From assembly GCF_000006445.2 (NCBI RefSeq), contig NC_006048.2, forward strand, positions 930,001-994,000: a stretch of 64,000 bases of DNA, given 5' to 3'. The position numbers and the translations under genes were made by a program. The first letter of the stretch is position 1, and the number at the start of each line of letters is the position of its first letter. Under the pieces are notes generated by a model. It was not told the DNA's origin, did no database searches, and worked only from the letters and a program-made list of their open reading frames with translations. Source of the stretch: Debaryomyces hansenii CBS767 (lineage: Eukaryota > Ascomycota > Pichiomycetes > Serinales > Debaryomycetaceae). Of the stretch, positions 1-9,778 are shown in pieces.

Positions 1-60
1 TTATTGTGGGACTATATACCAATTCACAGATATGTTTTATGCCTTACGCACGGTGAGTAA

Positions 61-109
61 GAACTGAACGAATATCGAACGATACGAACTGAACGAATAT
101 CGAACGATG
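61..109. repeat. 25-bp direct tandem repeat, two copies
   Basis: The unit beginning GAACTGAACGAATATCGAAC starts at 61 and again at 86, nearly identical over its length. It is followed by further GCGA/GATG-rich degenerate sequence to about 130. No function is evident. Confidence 0.8.
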
Positions 110-486
110 TGCGATGAGCGAGCGATGATGAAGTGGTAATTTGGAAGTGACTCTGTCAGAAACTAAAAAAATACCTGACTCGGAGAAAATTTGTATGCGC
201 ATTTCCGAGTAGAAGCCGCTTTATTGGCTTGCATATAGCAAACATGTTGTACCCATAATCAACCTTCTGCACTAGATAATAGGACCTGAAACAGAATGAC
301 TGCGATAGGGAAAGCGCGGAGTTCACAGACTTCGATGATATAATGGTATCGTCTTCAGTGACATTCAGCGACATGTACTTCACCATCCGTGTTCATGCTC
401 AAGTTGCTGGTGTAGGTTTTAGTGGATTTGGGTGTGAGCATACTATTCTCCGTAGCTACCGCATATCGTAGGAGTTTAAGTGTTCA

Positions 487-518
487 TGTAGGAATTGGTG
501 TAGGAATTGGTGTAGGAT
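487..518 (+). repeat. 12-bp tandem repeat containing GGTGTAGG
   Basis: A TGTAGGAATT start is followed by GGTGTAGGAATT and then GGTGTAGGAT. Exact GGTGTAGG occurs at 409-416, 497-504 and 509-516, with a GGTGTAAA variant at 524-531. The core resembles the GGTGTA element of Candida-clade telomeric repeats, but the array is far too short to be a telomere. A binding site for a telomere-repeat-type factor is a guess. Confidence 0.6.
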
Positions 519-801
519 ATATCGGTGTAAAAGGGTAATTATCCGCAATTGTGGAACGGAGCCGATAGCGGTTTGTCATGTGCGCTTATCGCATTATAAA
601 TTATTAAGTGATCAGATAAGGTCCTTGATCGGATATTCTTAATTTCCAAGCCAATCCTAAGTCAGTTTTGTTCCTATTGACGTTGAAAGGGTGAATACAT
701 TATTACTAGTACCTATATTCAATTCACGTGTTTTTCAGACTTGTTTGATTCTTGTTGAATTATTTCACTTGATTCTTATCTAGCTTGGTAAGTTGCCGCT
801 C

Positions 802-3800
802 ATGTTACTGAGATACTTTATCAAGCCGCTGGTTCCTTTGAGATACCAATCGTGTTGCATCAGGTCTTTTGCATGTTCTTTTGCTACATCTACTACCTTT
901 GAGCGGGCAATTGAATATGAGATTGATCTCATATCGCTCAAGAAGACCACAGGGGGTAAGCGGGATCCATCGTGTGCCAAATTCAAGTTCAATCCGTTTA
1001 ATTTGACGAGGTTAGAATCGAAATTGATCAACCCCGATATTGTCACTAGATGTGTCAACGATGTCAGGAAGGATCCGCTTGATTATAAGAACTACCCCAG
1101 TAATGACAGCAAAGGACATTTGGAATTTATTGAGAGGTATAATGTGGAACTTCGGAAGTTCTTGCAGTTCGTGCAACAGACTTGCGAACGGGAGATAAAA
1201 ACATTCGACCAGCTCACGTCGCAAGAAATATTCAGTAGCTTGAACGTTTTCAGGGGTCACTGTCAGAAAGGGAAAATCGAAGGCGTCAATAAGTATAACT
1301 ATACATCGTATAGTTATATGTTTGAGAGACTTTCCAAGTATCTCCGATATGACTCGAGCTTTCCAACATTTTTACAAAGCAATTTATTCAATGATTTTGA
1401 AAATAATAAGATCATTATGGACTTGTATAAATTTGGCATCGGAAATTTCATGAACGAATTGGAATCACTCTCGAAGGAGTTCTCGTTGGAGAAAATGACT
1501 AAAGCTGAGATTTCAAGTGCTATCGAATCGACGATAAAACAGTATGACGATTTTATACAATTAAGTGAGGCAAGTAATGATTATTCCGAAACTTTTTTTA
1601 AAGGTTGCATTCAGATTCAGAGATATAGACATTTAAAATCCATTCTAGATTCGCTTCCTATTGAATCGTCTCATTTGTTATATGTCCTTAATAACGAGAA
1701 TTCGAAGCTTATTATTGGCAAAATAAAGGATCTTTCAGGAGAAAAAGAAAGTTTTAAAAAAATTATTAAAAGACACCAAGCAGAACTAAACTTCATTAGG
1801 TTTTTATCTAAAGGGTCATTTGAAAGTTTTGCCAGGTTGGCATCATTTTTATATAAGCTTTCAATCTCTACAGATGATGAATTAACTCAAACTATCTCAT
1901 TGACACTTTTAGAAAAGCTTACTCCATTCTTTACTAATGGAACATTACAAGATTCGGACTTGAGAATTATCGAGTTAGAGGGGATTCCTCCAGCTACTAT
2001 TTCTAGCGGTTTGAGAGAAAATTATGAATTTTCTGTTTTAGCAAAGATCGAACTATTTAACTTTGTTGATGAACTAAAACTATTGAGAGCATTTAGTTAT
2101 AAGAAGTTTGGAGATCTAGTTGTTGCAGACACATTTGAGGAATTAGATAAATTAATAGGCACTTTTAAAGGCAGTAGTGTAATCCTAGACAACTTACAAG
2201 TGCTAGAGTTAGAGTTATGTACCTTATCAAGATATATAACGTGGGATCTCTCAGTCTTAGATAAATTGGTAGATAATCCTTCTTGGGTTTCATACTTGAC
2301 AGAAGTTTATGAAGCTGAGTTCGAAAATTCTGGCATACAGTTTGATTTTACAAAAAGAGTTCCTACAGTACCACAGTATACCCAAATTCCAGATGACCTA
2401 TTTTTGCATGAATTCGTTAATGAATTAAAGACTTTAAGAACAGATTTACTAGGTGGATTTAACTTTAAACTTTTTTCTCCTTCTGGGGTTCTTAGTATTT
2501 TGGAGCATGCAATCGAAGAAGCCCAGACTGGATATATCTTGAGTCCTAGTTTAACTAGTGATACAGTTGATGATTTCATTAAACTCAATAGTAAATTATG
2601 GAAATTATTTCAAATTAATGGAGGTAATACAGGAATCTTAGACACCCTAATTCATTCGCAATCTATTTTTGAATCGGTTGCTAAAAAGTCTAAATCTGTA
2701 CAAAGAAAGGAAGATTATACTCAAATTCCCGAGGATATTGAATTGCACAAGTATTGCAAGGAATTAGATATTCTTAGATATGAGTTGGGTTGTCCTTATA
2801 AAGATTGTACTGTTAGCCAAATAAAGAGTTTCTTGAATGACAAGATTGATGGTGTACTTAACAACAGTAAGATACAATCTTCTATCTCCAAGGAAAACAT
2901 TGAAAATTTTATAGAGCTAGAAGAAAGATTGAACAAATTGTTCAGGATTAGCAACTACCCTGCTATATTAGATACCTTACTTCATAGCCAATCTGTTTTC
3001 GAAGGATTTGAAAAGAAGAAGAAACAACCAAATATCTATACCCAGATTCCTGATGATCTTGATTTGCATAAGTTCTCAAATGAATTGGAGATATTTAGAG
3101 AGGATGAGTTGAAAGGCTCGTACAGTGAATATTCTGCAGATCAAATTGAATCTCTTATGAACAAAAGAATGGCAGAAATTAATAATGGAACAGAAAATTT
3201 CAATGTTACTTCTCGTATGAATAAGGCTAATTTACATGAATTTATGAGGCTAGGTAGGAGACTTGCTAGGTTATTTGATATTAACGGCGGTAATACTGAA
3301 ATTTTGGATACATTGATTCAAAGCCAATCTATATTTGATAAATTTGAAAAATCCAAAACCACATCAAATAAATTTACTAGTCCATATAAACAGATTCCAG
3401 ATACTTTCATTTTGGAAGAGTATATGCTTGAATTGATTCAATTGAGGACTGAATTAGGAGGAAGTGATTTTAAGTCGTTTGATTGCAAAATAATTCTTGA
3501 GACATTAAAAAAGATGTTAACTAATAAGAAAAAGTTTAACTTGGATAAGAGAATAACATATTCCAAATTATACCGTAATATATCTTATCTATTCAAACAT
3601 AATGGAAATAGATCTTTTATATTGGACAATGTGTTAGTTAGTGGGGAAGTTTTTGCTAAATTTGAAGCGGATAAGGCATTTAACAAGTCTCAAAATCCTG
3701 AAAATTTGATCATTTCGCAAATCACAAAGTTCGTAAATGAGTTCGATGTTTCACTTAACCAACTTTTTAATCAACTTCGATTGAATGGTGCCTCAGATTT

Positions 3801-5136
3801 TATTGGAATAGATGAGCTGGGATTCGATAAGTATATATCAGAGTTTTTACTATCAAACAAGGACAACTATCAATATTCAGTTTATCTTGATATGATTGAT
3901 AAAATTAAGTTTTTCAATCTGAAGATTAATAACTATCCATTCTTCTTGTATAATTTAGTTCAAAAAAGGAATGCTGGTGAAATTATTAATGACAGGTTGG
4001 TCAAATCTGTTCATGAAGAAAGTGAACGGGTGATGCATAATGAAGTCAATTTAAATGAAAGCAAAAGAAAAATATCAGTCCCAATATCTGAAGCTGCTAA
4101 CAGGTTTGATATTCATGACTTTACTGAAGAAAATACGAAACCGAGACAAGAATATACAAATTCAGCGTCATTATTAGCTTCATTATCCAAACAGAAAAGT
4201 GCAGCCAATCTTGAATCTAATGGAATGCCAAAGGCTAAGAATTCAACTGATGATTTACTTGAATCAGAATTAGAAATAAAAGATGCAGTCGCTTTTGCGT
4301 TAAACAACAATCAAAATGAAAATCGTGATGAAAATGCTCAGTTACAAGATTTGACTACTGAAAAGGTTAGGGAAACGTTCAAGCACTATAGGCCACCATC
4401 ACCTTCACCAATTCCAACTTCACAAATTGACAAATCATCGATTGAGAGTTTTTTGAATAATGCTAAAAAGGAAAAGGATTTAGCAAAAGAGAGAAAGTTC
4501 AGAGAATCTAAGGCCTATGAATGGAGCAAGAGCATGTATAATACACGCAGGTCATTGGAATCGCATAACTTCTTTGATCCTATAGTTCCTATCAGCAAGA
4601 TGTCTAAAGAATCAAAGGAATTATTTTTCCCTATTCTAAATAATGGTGAGGCCGAATACTTGTTATTGACTATTGGTGGTCAGACGATACTGTCTAAAGA
4701 AAATCCATTAGGTAAAAACAGCTCTCCACAAAACATGTTCACCATTTTAAATAAGTTTTCCGAGGAAGATTTAGGAAGGTTTATTAAGAATGTTAATAAA
4801 TTACAAAAGAACAATTGGAGATTGATCGGTGGTGGCAGCGGTAGCGAGAATGAAAAAATGTTGGTTTTGACTAGAAACAAGACTGCGAAAAAGGATGTAT
4901 ATTTAGCGAGAATTAAAACTATATTTGCTACTACTGGAGCAGTATTCCTAGTCTTGGTGTCACTTAACTTATGGCTCGATGATGGAAGCGCTAATCCGAT
5001 CGATGTCTCGACACCTATGGAAAGTCACACACCTAATAATGACGTAGCTAAGGAAACAGACAACAAGCTTGATATTAGAAATACGTCCCAGGAAGACCCC
5101 TCGACCTGGAAAAAGTTGCTTTGGTGTATTAAGTAG
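802..5136 (+). CDS. Unrecognised, probably mitochondrial inner-membrane protein with four internal repeats
   Basis: I do not recognise this family. The protein is about 1444 residues counted from the ATG at 802; the open frame extends slightly upstream only through a TTG codon. The N-terminus (MLLRYFIKPLVPLRYQS) is basic and hydrophobic with almost no acidic residues, like a mitochondrial presequence. The middle carries four tandem copies of a 107-116-residue module, each opening with Y-T/K-Q-I-P and ending near an I/VLD...SQS/GEVF motif; they start at about residues 526, 639, 746 and 862. A low-complexity polar stretch follows. Near the C-terminus is a conserved-looking globular segment (about residues 1280-1365), then a single predicted membrane span (about 1374-1392) and a short polar tail. 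A role in the mitochondrial inner membrane is inference from architecture only. Confidence 0.75.
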   Translation: MLLRYFIKPLVPLRYQSCCIRSFACSFATSTTFERAIEYEIDLISLKKTTGGKRDPSCAKFKFNPFNLTRLESKLINPDIVTRCVNDVRKDPLDYKNYPSNDSKGHLEFIERYNVELRKFLQFVQQTCEREIKTFDQLTSQEIFSSLNVFRGHCQKGKIEGVNKYNYTSYSYMFERLSKYLRYDSSFPTFLQSNLFNDFENNKIIMDLYKFGIGNFMNELESLSKEFSLEKMTKAEISSAIESTIKQYDDFIQLSEASNDYSETFFKGCIQIQRYRHLKSILDSLPIESSHLLYVLNNENSKLIIGKIKDLSGEKESFKKIIKRHQAELNFIRFLSKGSFESFARLASFLYKLSISTDDELTQTISLTLLEKLTPFFTNGTLQDSDLRIIELEGIPPATISSGLRENYEFSVLAKIELFNFVDELKLLRAFSYKKFGDLVVADTFEELDKLIGTFKGSSVILDNLQVLELELCTLSRYITWDLSVLDKLVDNPSWVSYLTEVYEAEFENSGIQFDFTKRVPTVPQYTQIPDDLFLHEFVNELKTLRTDLLGGFNFKLFSPSGVLSILEHAIEEAQTGYILSPSLTSDTVDDFIKLNSKLWKLFQINGGNTGILDTLIHSQSIFESVAKKSKSVQRKEDYTQIPEDIELHKYCKELDILRYELGCPYKDCTVSQIKSFLNDKIDGVLNNSKIQSSISKENIENFIELEERLNKLFRISNYPAILDTLLHSQSVFEGFEKKKKQPNIYTQIPDDLDLHKFSNELEIFREDELKGSYSEYSADQIESLMNKRMAEINNGTENFNVTSRMNKANLHEFMRLGRRLARLFDINGGNTEILDTLIQSQSIFDKFEKSKTTSNKFTSPYKQIPDTFILEEYMLELIQLRTELGGSDFKSFDCKIILETLKKMLTNKKKFNLDKRITYSKLYRNISYLFKHNGNRSFILDNVLVSGEVFAKFEADKAFNKSQNPENLIISQITKFVNEFDVSLNQLFNQLRLNGASDFIGIDELGFDKYISEFLLSNKDNYQYSVYLDMIDKIKFFNLKINNYPFFLYNLVQKRNAGEIINDRLVKSVHEESERVMHNEVNLNESKRKISVPISEAANRFDIHDFTEENTKPRQEYTNSASLLASLSKQKSAANLESNGMPKAKNSTDDLLESELEIKDAVAFALNNNQNENRDENAQLQDLTTEKVRETFKHYRPPSPSPIPTSQIDKSSIESFLNNAKKEKDLAKERKFRESKAYEWSKSMYNTRRSLESHNFFDPIVPISKMSKESKELFFPILNNGEAEYLLLTIGGQTILSKENPLGKNSSPQNMFTILNKFSEEDLGRFIKNVNKLQKNNWRLIGGGSGSENEKMLVLTRNKTAKKDVYLARIKTIFATTGAVFLVLVSLNLWLDDGSANPIDVSTPMESHTPNNDVAKETDNKLDIRNTSQEDPSTWKKLLWCIK
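2377..3700 (+). repeat. Four tandem ~110-codon repeats inside the 802-5136 gene
   Basis: Repeat starts by codon are 2377, 2716, 3037 and 3385, giving spacings of 113, 107 and 116 codons, with the fourth ending near 3700. Shared landmarks are YTQIP(D/E)D at the start, an ELxxLRxEL helix, and ILDTLxxSQSxF at the end. The fourth copy is the most diverged (YKQIPDTF; ILDNVLVSGEVF). Confidence 0.85.
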
Positions 5137-5355
5137 TCATCGTAAGGATATCCTTAATTTCACCGAGTATTGATTTTCATTATGCCTTACAACGAGTTCG
5201 CTTAGTTATTTTCCGATCTGGTTATTGGAATTACACGGATTTGTGCCGGTATATACTTTAAACATTTACATATGCTTAGTTACATTACATTTATGTTTAA
5301 ATAAATATGTTATTAAATCTAGTATACACGAATTGAATCTATCTTCTACAAATCT

Positions 5356-5895
5356 TCAATTATCCTTCATGACTTCTTCCTTAACTGGAAGCTCCTTCAT
5401 GTCTTTAGAAACATGTATAAATTTCATCACCGTAGTTCCACCGCTTGTTCCATTCCAAAGCTTCACCCTCTCGACGGTTTCCTTATTACTCAAATCAGGT
5501 ATCTTGAAACCCGTTGAATACACCTGTTTTTCATCACCAATCACAACCTCTAAGTGCAGTTGACGGCTCGTGGCAGGTCTTCCTGGTCTTCTTTCGTCTT
5601 TCAATTGCTTCAATTCTTCATCATTTCTTCCTATGTAGTCCTCAATAAACGACTTCATTTGCTCCAACAGAAATACCTCCTGATCCAGATATTCATATAC
5701 ACGATCCTTCATAAATTGGATCCCTGCAAGCTCCCTATCTTTCTGTTCCTGGTACTTCAATTTTTTAGTAGTAATTTTCTGATCCCTCAAAGTAGCACGA
5801 TTCAATTGCTTGAATTTACGCCCCTTTACGTGCATCTGCCCCGTAGACTTGGACAAATTCTTTGTCACTTTGTTCAAATTATGTGCTAAAGGCAT
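5356..5895 (-). CDS. TMA16: Tma16, pre-60S ribosome-associated protein
   Basis: The 179-residue protein matches baker's yeast Tma16 in length and order of features. These are an MPLAHNLNKVTKNLSK opening, a KGRKFKQLNRATLRDQKI basic segment, a central acidic/helical part (IEDYIGRNDEELKQLK), RRPGRPATSRQ, and a C-terminal PDLSNKETVERVKLWNGT block. Tma16 associates with late nuclear 60S precursors and the translation machinery. It is divergent from CAF20, and the shared upstream region has PAC- and RRPE-like motifs typical of ribosome-biogenesis genes. The start is the first ATG and fits the family N-terminus. Confidence 0.93.
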   Translation of the reverse strand: MPLAHNLNKVTKNLSKSTGQMHVKGRKFKQLNRATLRDQKITTKKLKYQEQKDRELAGIQFMKDRVYEYLDQEVFLLEQMKSFIEDYIGRNDEELKQLKDERRPGRPATSRQLHLEVVIGDEKQVYSTGFKIPDLSNKETVERVKLWNGTSGGTTVMKFIHVSKDMKELPVKEEVMKDN

Positions 5896-5960
5896 TTTTC
5901 ACCGTTATTCTATAGTTAGTATCGTCCAAAACTACCGTTTCCTATCAACGTTGAAATCTT

Positions 5961-6018
5961 AAATTTTTATGTATGGGTAGAAATCATCGCCAGAGATGAG
6001 CTAGGGACTGTATATAAA
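5961..6018. promoter_or_regulatory. RRPE-like, PAC and TATA motifs between TMA16 and CAF20
   Basis: AAATTTTT at 5961-5968 resembles RRPE. GATGAGCT at 5995-6002 matches the PAC element. TATATAAA at 6011-6018 lies about 180 bp before the CAF20 ATG. PAC with RRPE is the known signature of yeast ribosome-biogenesis promoters and probably serves TMA16; the TATA box is oriented for CAF20. Motif matches were made by eye. Confidence 0.5.
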
Positions 6019-6099
6019 AAAATTCTTCAGAAGTTCATCGCGTGACATAAATGTCGTGCGCCACACCAAAGATTTTTAATTTTTTCAACAAAGAACAAT

Positions 6100-6138
6100 A
6101 TGGAAGAACAGTTAGTCGAATTAGAACCACAATATTAA
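6100..6138 (+). other. Candidate upstream ORF in the CAF20 leader (12 codons)
   Basis: ATG at 6100 opens the short frame MEEQLVELEPQY and stops with TAA at 6136-6138, 60 bp before the CAF20 ATG. It lies 80-90 bp downstream of a TATA box, where yeast transcripts commonly begin, so it could be in the mRNA. Transcript start is not known from sequence alone. Confidence 0.35.
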
Positions 6139-6198
6139 CATATATTAAGGTTAAACCAAATAATTTAGTGTATTTAATTGACAGGGAAAGGATAGAAA

Positions 6199-6714
6199 AT
6201 GGCCAAATATACTGAAGAGCAATTGTACGAAATTAAGGAAGAGGCATACACCCCTCAGCCAGATGTTTTAGATGCGTTTAATAAGATGGTTGACCATGTC
6301 AAAGAACATGCAGCAGCCGAATTCGAAAAGCACAAAAACCTTAAATGGAGCAATGGAGACACTTATATCGATGAGAATGGTAACGAAAGACCATACCACC
6401 ACATGAACAAAAGAAGAGGGTCTCGTTCGGGTAACAAGCCTAATTTAAGAAAGAAGAGCACTGATGGCATCAAGGTTGATGACGATGGATGGGCCACTTT
6501 AACCAAGCCAAAGAAGTCATTTGGCGCTGAAGACGGTGTCGAGGAAAGAAACAAATTTAGAGAGAGTGTCAAGGATATCAAAGTTAAGCCAAACAACAAG
6601 AACTTGGGTTCTTCTAAAGCAGTGGATCCAAGAGATGCTATTGCTGAGAAGCACACTAACACATTCAATGCATTTGAAGCTTTAGGTGACGGAGATGACA
6701 GTGACGACGAATAA
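6199..6714 (+). CDS. CAF20: Caf20, eIF4E-binding translational repressor (p20)
   Basis: Caf20 binds cap-bound eIF4E in competition with eIF4G and represses translation of a subset of mRNAs in the cytoplasm. The 171-residue protein opens with MAKYTEEQLYEI, where Y4, L9 and Y10 form the canonical YxxxxL-phi eIF4E-binding motif. Downstream are a basic RRGSRSGNKP segment, a DDDGWATL block, the family signature KVKPNNKNLGSSK and an acidic C-terminus (DGDDSDDE), in the same order as baker's yeast Caf20. It is divergent from TMA16 and convergent with EFR3. Confidence 0.95.
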   Translation: MAKYTEEQLYEIKEEAYTPQPDVLDAFNKMVDHVKEHAAAEFEKHKNLKWSNGDTYIDENGNERPYHHMNKRRGSRSGNKPNLRKKSTDGIKVDDDGWATLTKPKKSFGAEDGVEERNKFRESVKDIKVKPNNKNLGSSKAVDPRDAIAEKHTNTFNAFEALGDGDDSDDE

Positions 6715-6926
6715 TTTCATTATTAGTAAAATTGTTGGACCCTTGCCTTCTACACCAGAAATGATTGAGAAGATTTAGTTTATAGTGTACATTAAGGATT
6801 TAATATAAGTAATATTAATACATTTAGTATGTAAAGACGCCCGAGCGAAAGAATTCATCTAAATAGCATGCACTCATTGGAATAAATATAATTACATAAT
6901 TGTAATACCGAGTTTAATGCACAGAA

Positions 6927-9593
6927 TCATACAATAATTTCAGAGTCATCGTCTATATCTAATCCTTCTAGGATTGAATCAATATCGGACGTAACCATCT
7001 GTTTCGACAATATAGACCCGGGAGTGGTGTCAGAATTATAATGCTCATTGAATGCAACCCCTGGTTTCTTTTTCATTAGAACGCTATCTTTTAAGTCTGA
7101 CACACGAGGCGTGTTATATTGTCTATCTGACGTGTAAATCGACCCATTGGAAGTTTCATTTCCATTTGAGAATGCATTTTTCATATTAACATTTTGGCTT
7201 TGGTGAAATAATAACCCCGAATGAATCGATGAGATGTCATTTGCATTACCTAATCCTAAACCGAACCCATTCTGTCTTGCCGACGTATGATAACTCAGAT
7301 TTTCAATAATTGAAGACTCATCTGACATGTCAGATAAAACATTTTGATTATTCTCTTTCTTTGGAATGTAATTGTTAACAATATCCAAAATTAAAGGTCT
7401 ATGAGGATTGATCCAAGACAATGTAAACGCATTTCCGATTACAAAGTCTTCCAAGTTCTTTTTTGTAGGATTAAACCTCAAAGTGCCATTTTCATCTCTA
7501 TGTCCAAGTGCATGATGATTATCTAAAACAGCATCTTCTTCTTTAGATTGAAGACCATTAACCCATAGTTTGTTTAATTTTCTGTAATTAATATCTCCCA
7601 ATAAACTATTGAAAAACTCAGACTCTCTAACGTAGTTTAGTTCATATATTTTATCCATTTTTATAAGAGAATGGTATATGAGAGTATATCCCAATGTATC
7701 CTTTATTCTTGTATTATCGTCCACTAAATTCGGATTAAGTGGTAATTGCCAATAGAAGAAAAATGGAACGAAGTTATTGATAAAATTTATACCTAAAATT
7801 AATATCATGTTTTTTAGTACCTTCTGGAGGAGGCTTGCATTATCGATATTAATCAAAGATTGTCCAGAAAAGAATTTATCAACATAACCCAAGAAATGGG
7901 CAATAAAATTGCCTGGATCACTAATATAATTGTTATAATCAGGTTGTAAATGGTCCCCTCCCACATTAAAGCTCTCAATACTGTTAATTGCACCAGTTTC
8001 CATATTTTCATTCCTTGTAACTAATTCGTTGTTTAAAAAATACCCGAAAACTCGCAAATATTTGAACTGAATATCAGTAATTTGTTCATAGGAAAACAAA
8101 GGCTTTTGATCCTTGGTTGGATTGAGTCCAATCTCAGATGATAATAAGATTAAACTAAGGTCCCAGTCCTCCAAACTAACATGATTTCTACTAATATTGC
8201 TAGGTTTTGTTTGAAGTAAATCAAAAATAATGGAAATATCTTCAAGCAACGTAATAATGAACCTGTAAACACCAGAGCTATTTGCATTCCCCGAAATAAC
8301 CGAATTTTCTAGAATAGATACGACCTTGATTAGAATTTCCCTGATAGAATCTGGCACTTGATCAAAGTAATATATATGTGTTGACAAATTGCAAATACAA
8401 TTGGAATATATCATAGACAACTTTTTGACATCCTCTTCTTGGAAGTAATGAGATTGAGATAATAATAAGTTGGCTTGCAAGAATAAAATTTGTTGAATAA
8501 CATCCGAGATTGATAACCCTATCATATTAACATCCGATGATACCAACCCCAAACAATAATTCGCATATAATAATTGTATGGGGTAATTAGAAGTCTTCTT
8601 TGTAGATTTATTTGATAATGAAGTTAGGCTCGACAAAACTGTCGACAATGTAATGAATCTTAACTGAACTGGGATCCAAGTCGTACACATTTCTAAAAAT
8701 GTACATCCCCAAATAGGGTCTATTGTTGTTGCATAATTATTCTTGACAATAGCTCTTGTAGCTTCGGAGATCTGACTAGTCAATGACGTACTGAATAATG
8801 CCTTCAAGCCTCGCAATGCTTCTTCATTAAGATCACTGTCCTTTACTGCGTCATTGTCCAAATCTTGTTGGGCTTTTCTACTTGTTTGATTAGTCTTAGT
8901 CAGTGCAATCCTCCCTAGATGGTGATTCTCATCTTCAATGTTAACATTGCTTTTCAAAATAGTCAATAAGTTCGATTGCTTGTTATTTGCATGCACCGTC
9001 TCAGTTAATATAGGAATACAAATCTCAATGAACTTCTTACTAAATTTGCTATTGTATCCCAAGCAATTAGAAATATATCGGCATGTCATTAACGATATCA
9101 TTTGCCATTCTAGATTGTTTGGACCTCGTTTCTTCAGGTTTTCGCTACCAATATTTATTAAGTTTTGTGACAAGCTACCGAACGAATCAACAAACACCTT
9201 ATCCCCCGAAAATAAGCCACCATCTAGCTTGGAACATAAAACACCGTATGTCTGAATGGCATGTTTGCACAAAGATAAATCCTTACTTTGTAAAACGGAC
9301 TTCAAAATGGAGCAAACAAATGAAGCAAATACATTCAAATTCTCCGAACATTCTTCGATCAATGATGAAATAATAGTCAATGTCACTTGAAGATTGCCTG
9401 CTCTATTATGCTTAGCATCTGATGTAGTTTTCCGATCTAAAAATGTAACTACTTTTTCTAACTTAACCCGACGAGTGGATGCATAATATAATAAATAGCT
9501 TAATTCTGATGGATTTGGTTTCTTATCAACACCTTTTCCCGGTGGATAGCATTGTAATATCAATTTCTGATGCTTAGGACGAAATATGGGCAT
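6927..9593 (-). CDS. EFR3: Efr3, plasma-membrane anchor of the Stt4 PI 4-kinase complex
   Basis: The 888-residue protein begins FRPKHQKLILQCYPPGKGVDKKPN...SELSYLLYYASTRR, which is the diagnostic Efr3 N-terminus; the start is fixed by that block. Efr3 with Ypp1 recruits the PI 4-kinase Stt4 to plasma-membrane patches to make PI4P. The bulk is helical-repeat-like (ARM/HEAT-type in the family), and the C-terminal 150 residues are polar and probably disordered, with Ser/Asn-rich stretches. Basic residues near the N-terminus fit the known lipid-binding patch. It is divergent from CEF1 across 185 bp. Confidence 0.92.
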   Translation of the reverse strand: MPIFRPKHQKLILQCYPPGKGVDKKPNPSELSYLLYYASTRRVKLEKVVTFLDRKTTSDAKHNRAGNLQVTLTIISSLIEECSENLNVFASFVCSILKSVLQSKDLSLCKHAIQTYGVLCSKLDGGLFSGDKVFVDSFGSLSQNLINIGSENLKKRGPNNLEWQMISLMTCRYISNCLGYNSKFSKKFIEICIPILTETVHANNKQSNLLTILKSNVNIEDENHHLGRIALTKTNQTSRKAQQDLDNDAVKDSDLNEEALRGLKALFSTSLTSQISEATRAIVKNNYATTIDPIWGCTFLEMCTTWIPVQLRFITLSTVLSSLTSLSNKSTKKTSNYPIQLLYANYCLGLVSSDVNMIGLSISDVIQQILFLQANLLLSQSHYFQEEDVKKLSMIYSNCICNLSTHIYYFDQVPDSIREILIKVVSILENSVISGNANSSGVYRFIITLLEDISIIFDLLQTKPSNISRNHVSLEDWDLSLILLSSEIGLNPTKDQKPLFSYEQITDIQFKYLRVFGYFLNNELVTRNENMETGAINSIESFNVGGDHLQPDYNNYISDPGNFIAHFLGYVDKFFSGQSLINIDNASLLQKVLKNMILILGINFINNFVPFFFYWQLPLNPNLVDDNTRIKDTLGYTLIYHSLIKMDKIYELNYVRESEFFNSLLGDINYRKLNKLWVNGLQSKEEDAVLDNHHALGHRDENGTLRFNPTKKNLEDFVIGNAFTLSWINPHRPLILDIVNNYIPKKENNQNVLSDMSDESSIIENLSYHTSARQNGFGLGLGNANDISSIHSGLLFHQSQNVNMKNAFSNGNETSNGSIYTSDRQYNTPRVSDLKDSVLMKKKPGVAFNEHYNSDTTPGSILSKQMVTSDIDSILEGLDIDDDSEIIV

Positions 9594-9778
9594 CTTGATT
9601 GCAAATTACTCTGGTCTTGAAAATAATTGTAAATTTGTTATGTTAATATGATATTTTCATGTTCTTGCGATTACGTGGGGCCGCGAATTTTTCGGTAATG
9701 GTTATTAAGTCTTAAGAAGGGCATCATTATCTATTACTAAAAAGGGACGCTATATTACGATAAATAGGTACAAAAACT

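Larger units (their letters stand above)
1..801. other. Intergenic region upstream of the 802-5136 gene
   Basis: No convincing gene is seen; the short open frames here look random. The stretch holds a 25-bp tandem duplication near 61-110, a cluster of GGTGTAGG motifs at 409-535, and a TCACGTG E-box at 724-730, about 70 bp before the ATG of the next gene. It probably contains that gene's promoter. Confidence 0.6.

Noticed and set aside
156..386. 76-codon minus-strand frame in the left intergenic region
   Set aside because: No family features, unusual composition, and it lies in a repeat-containing promoter region; most likely a chance frame.
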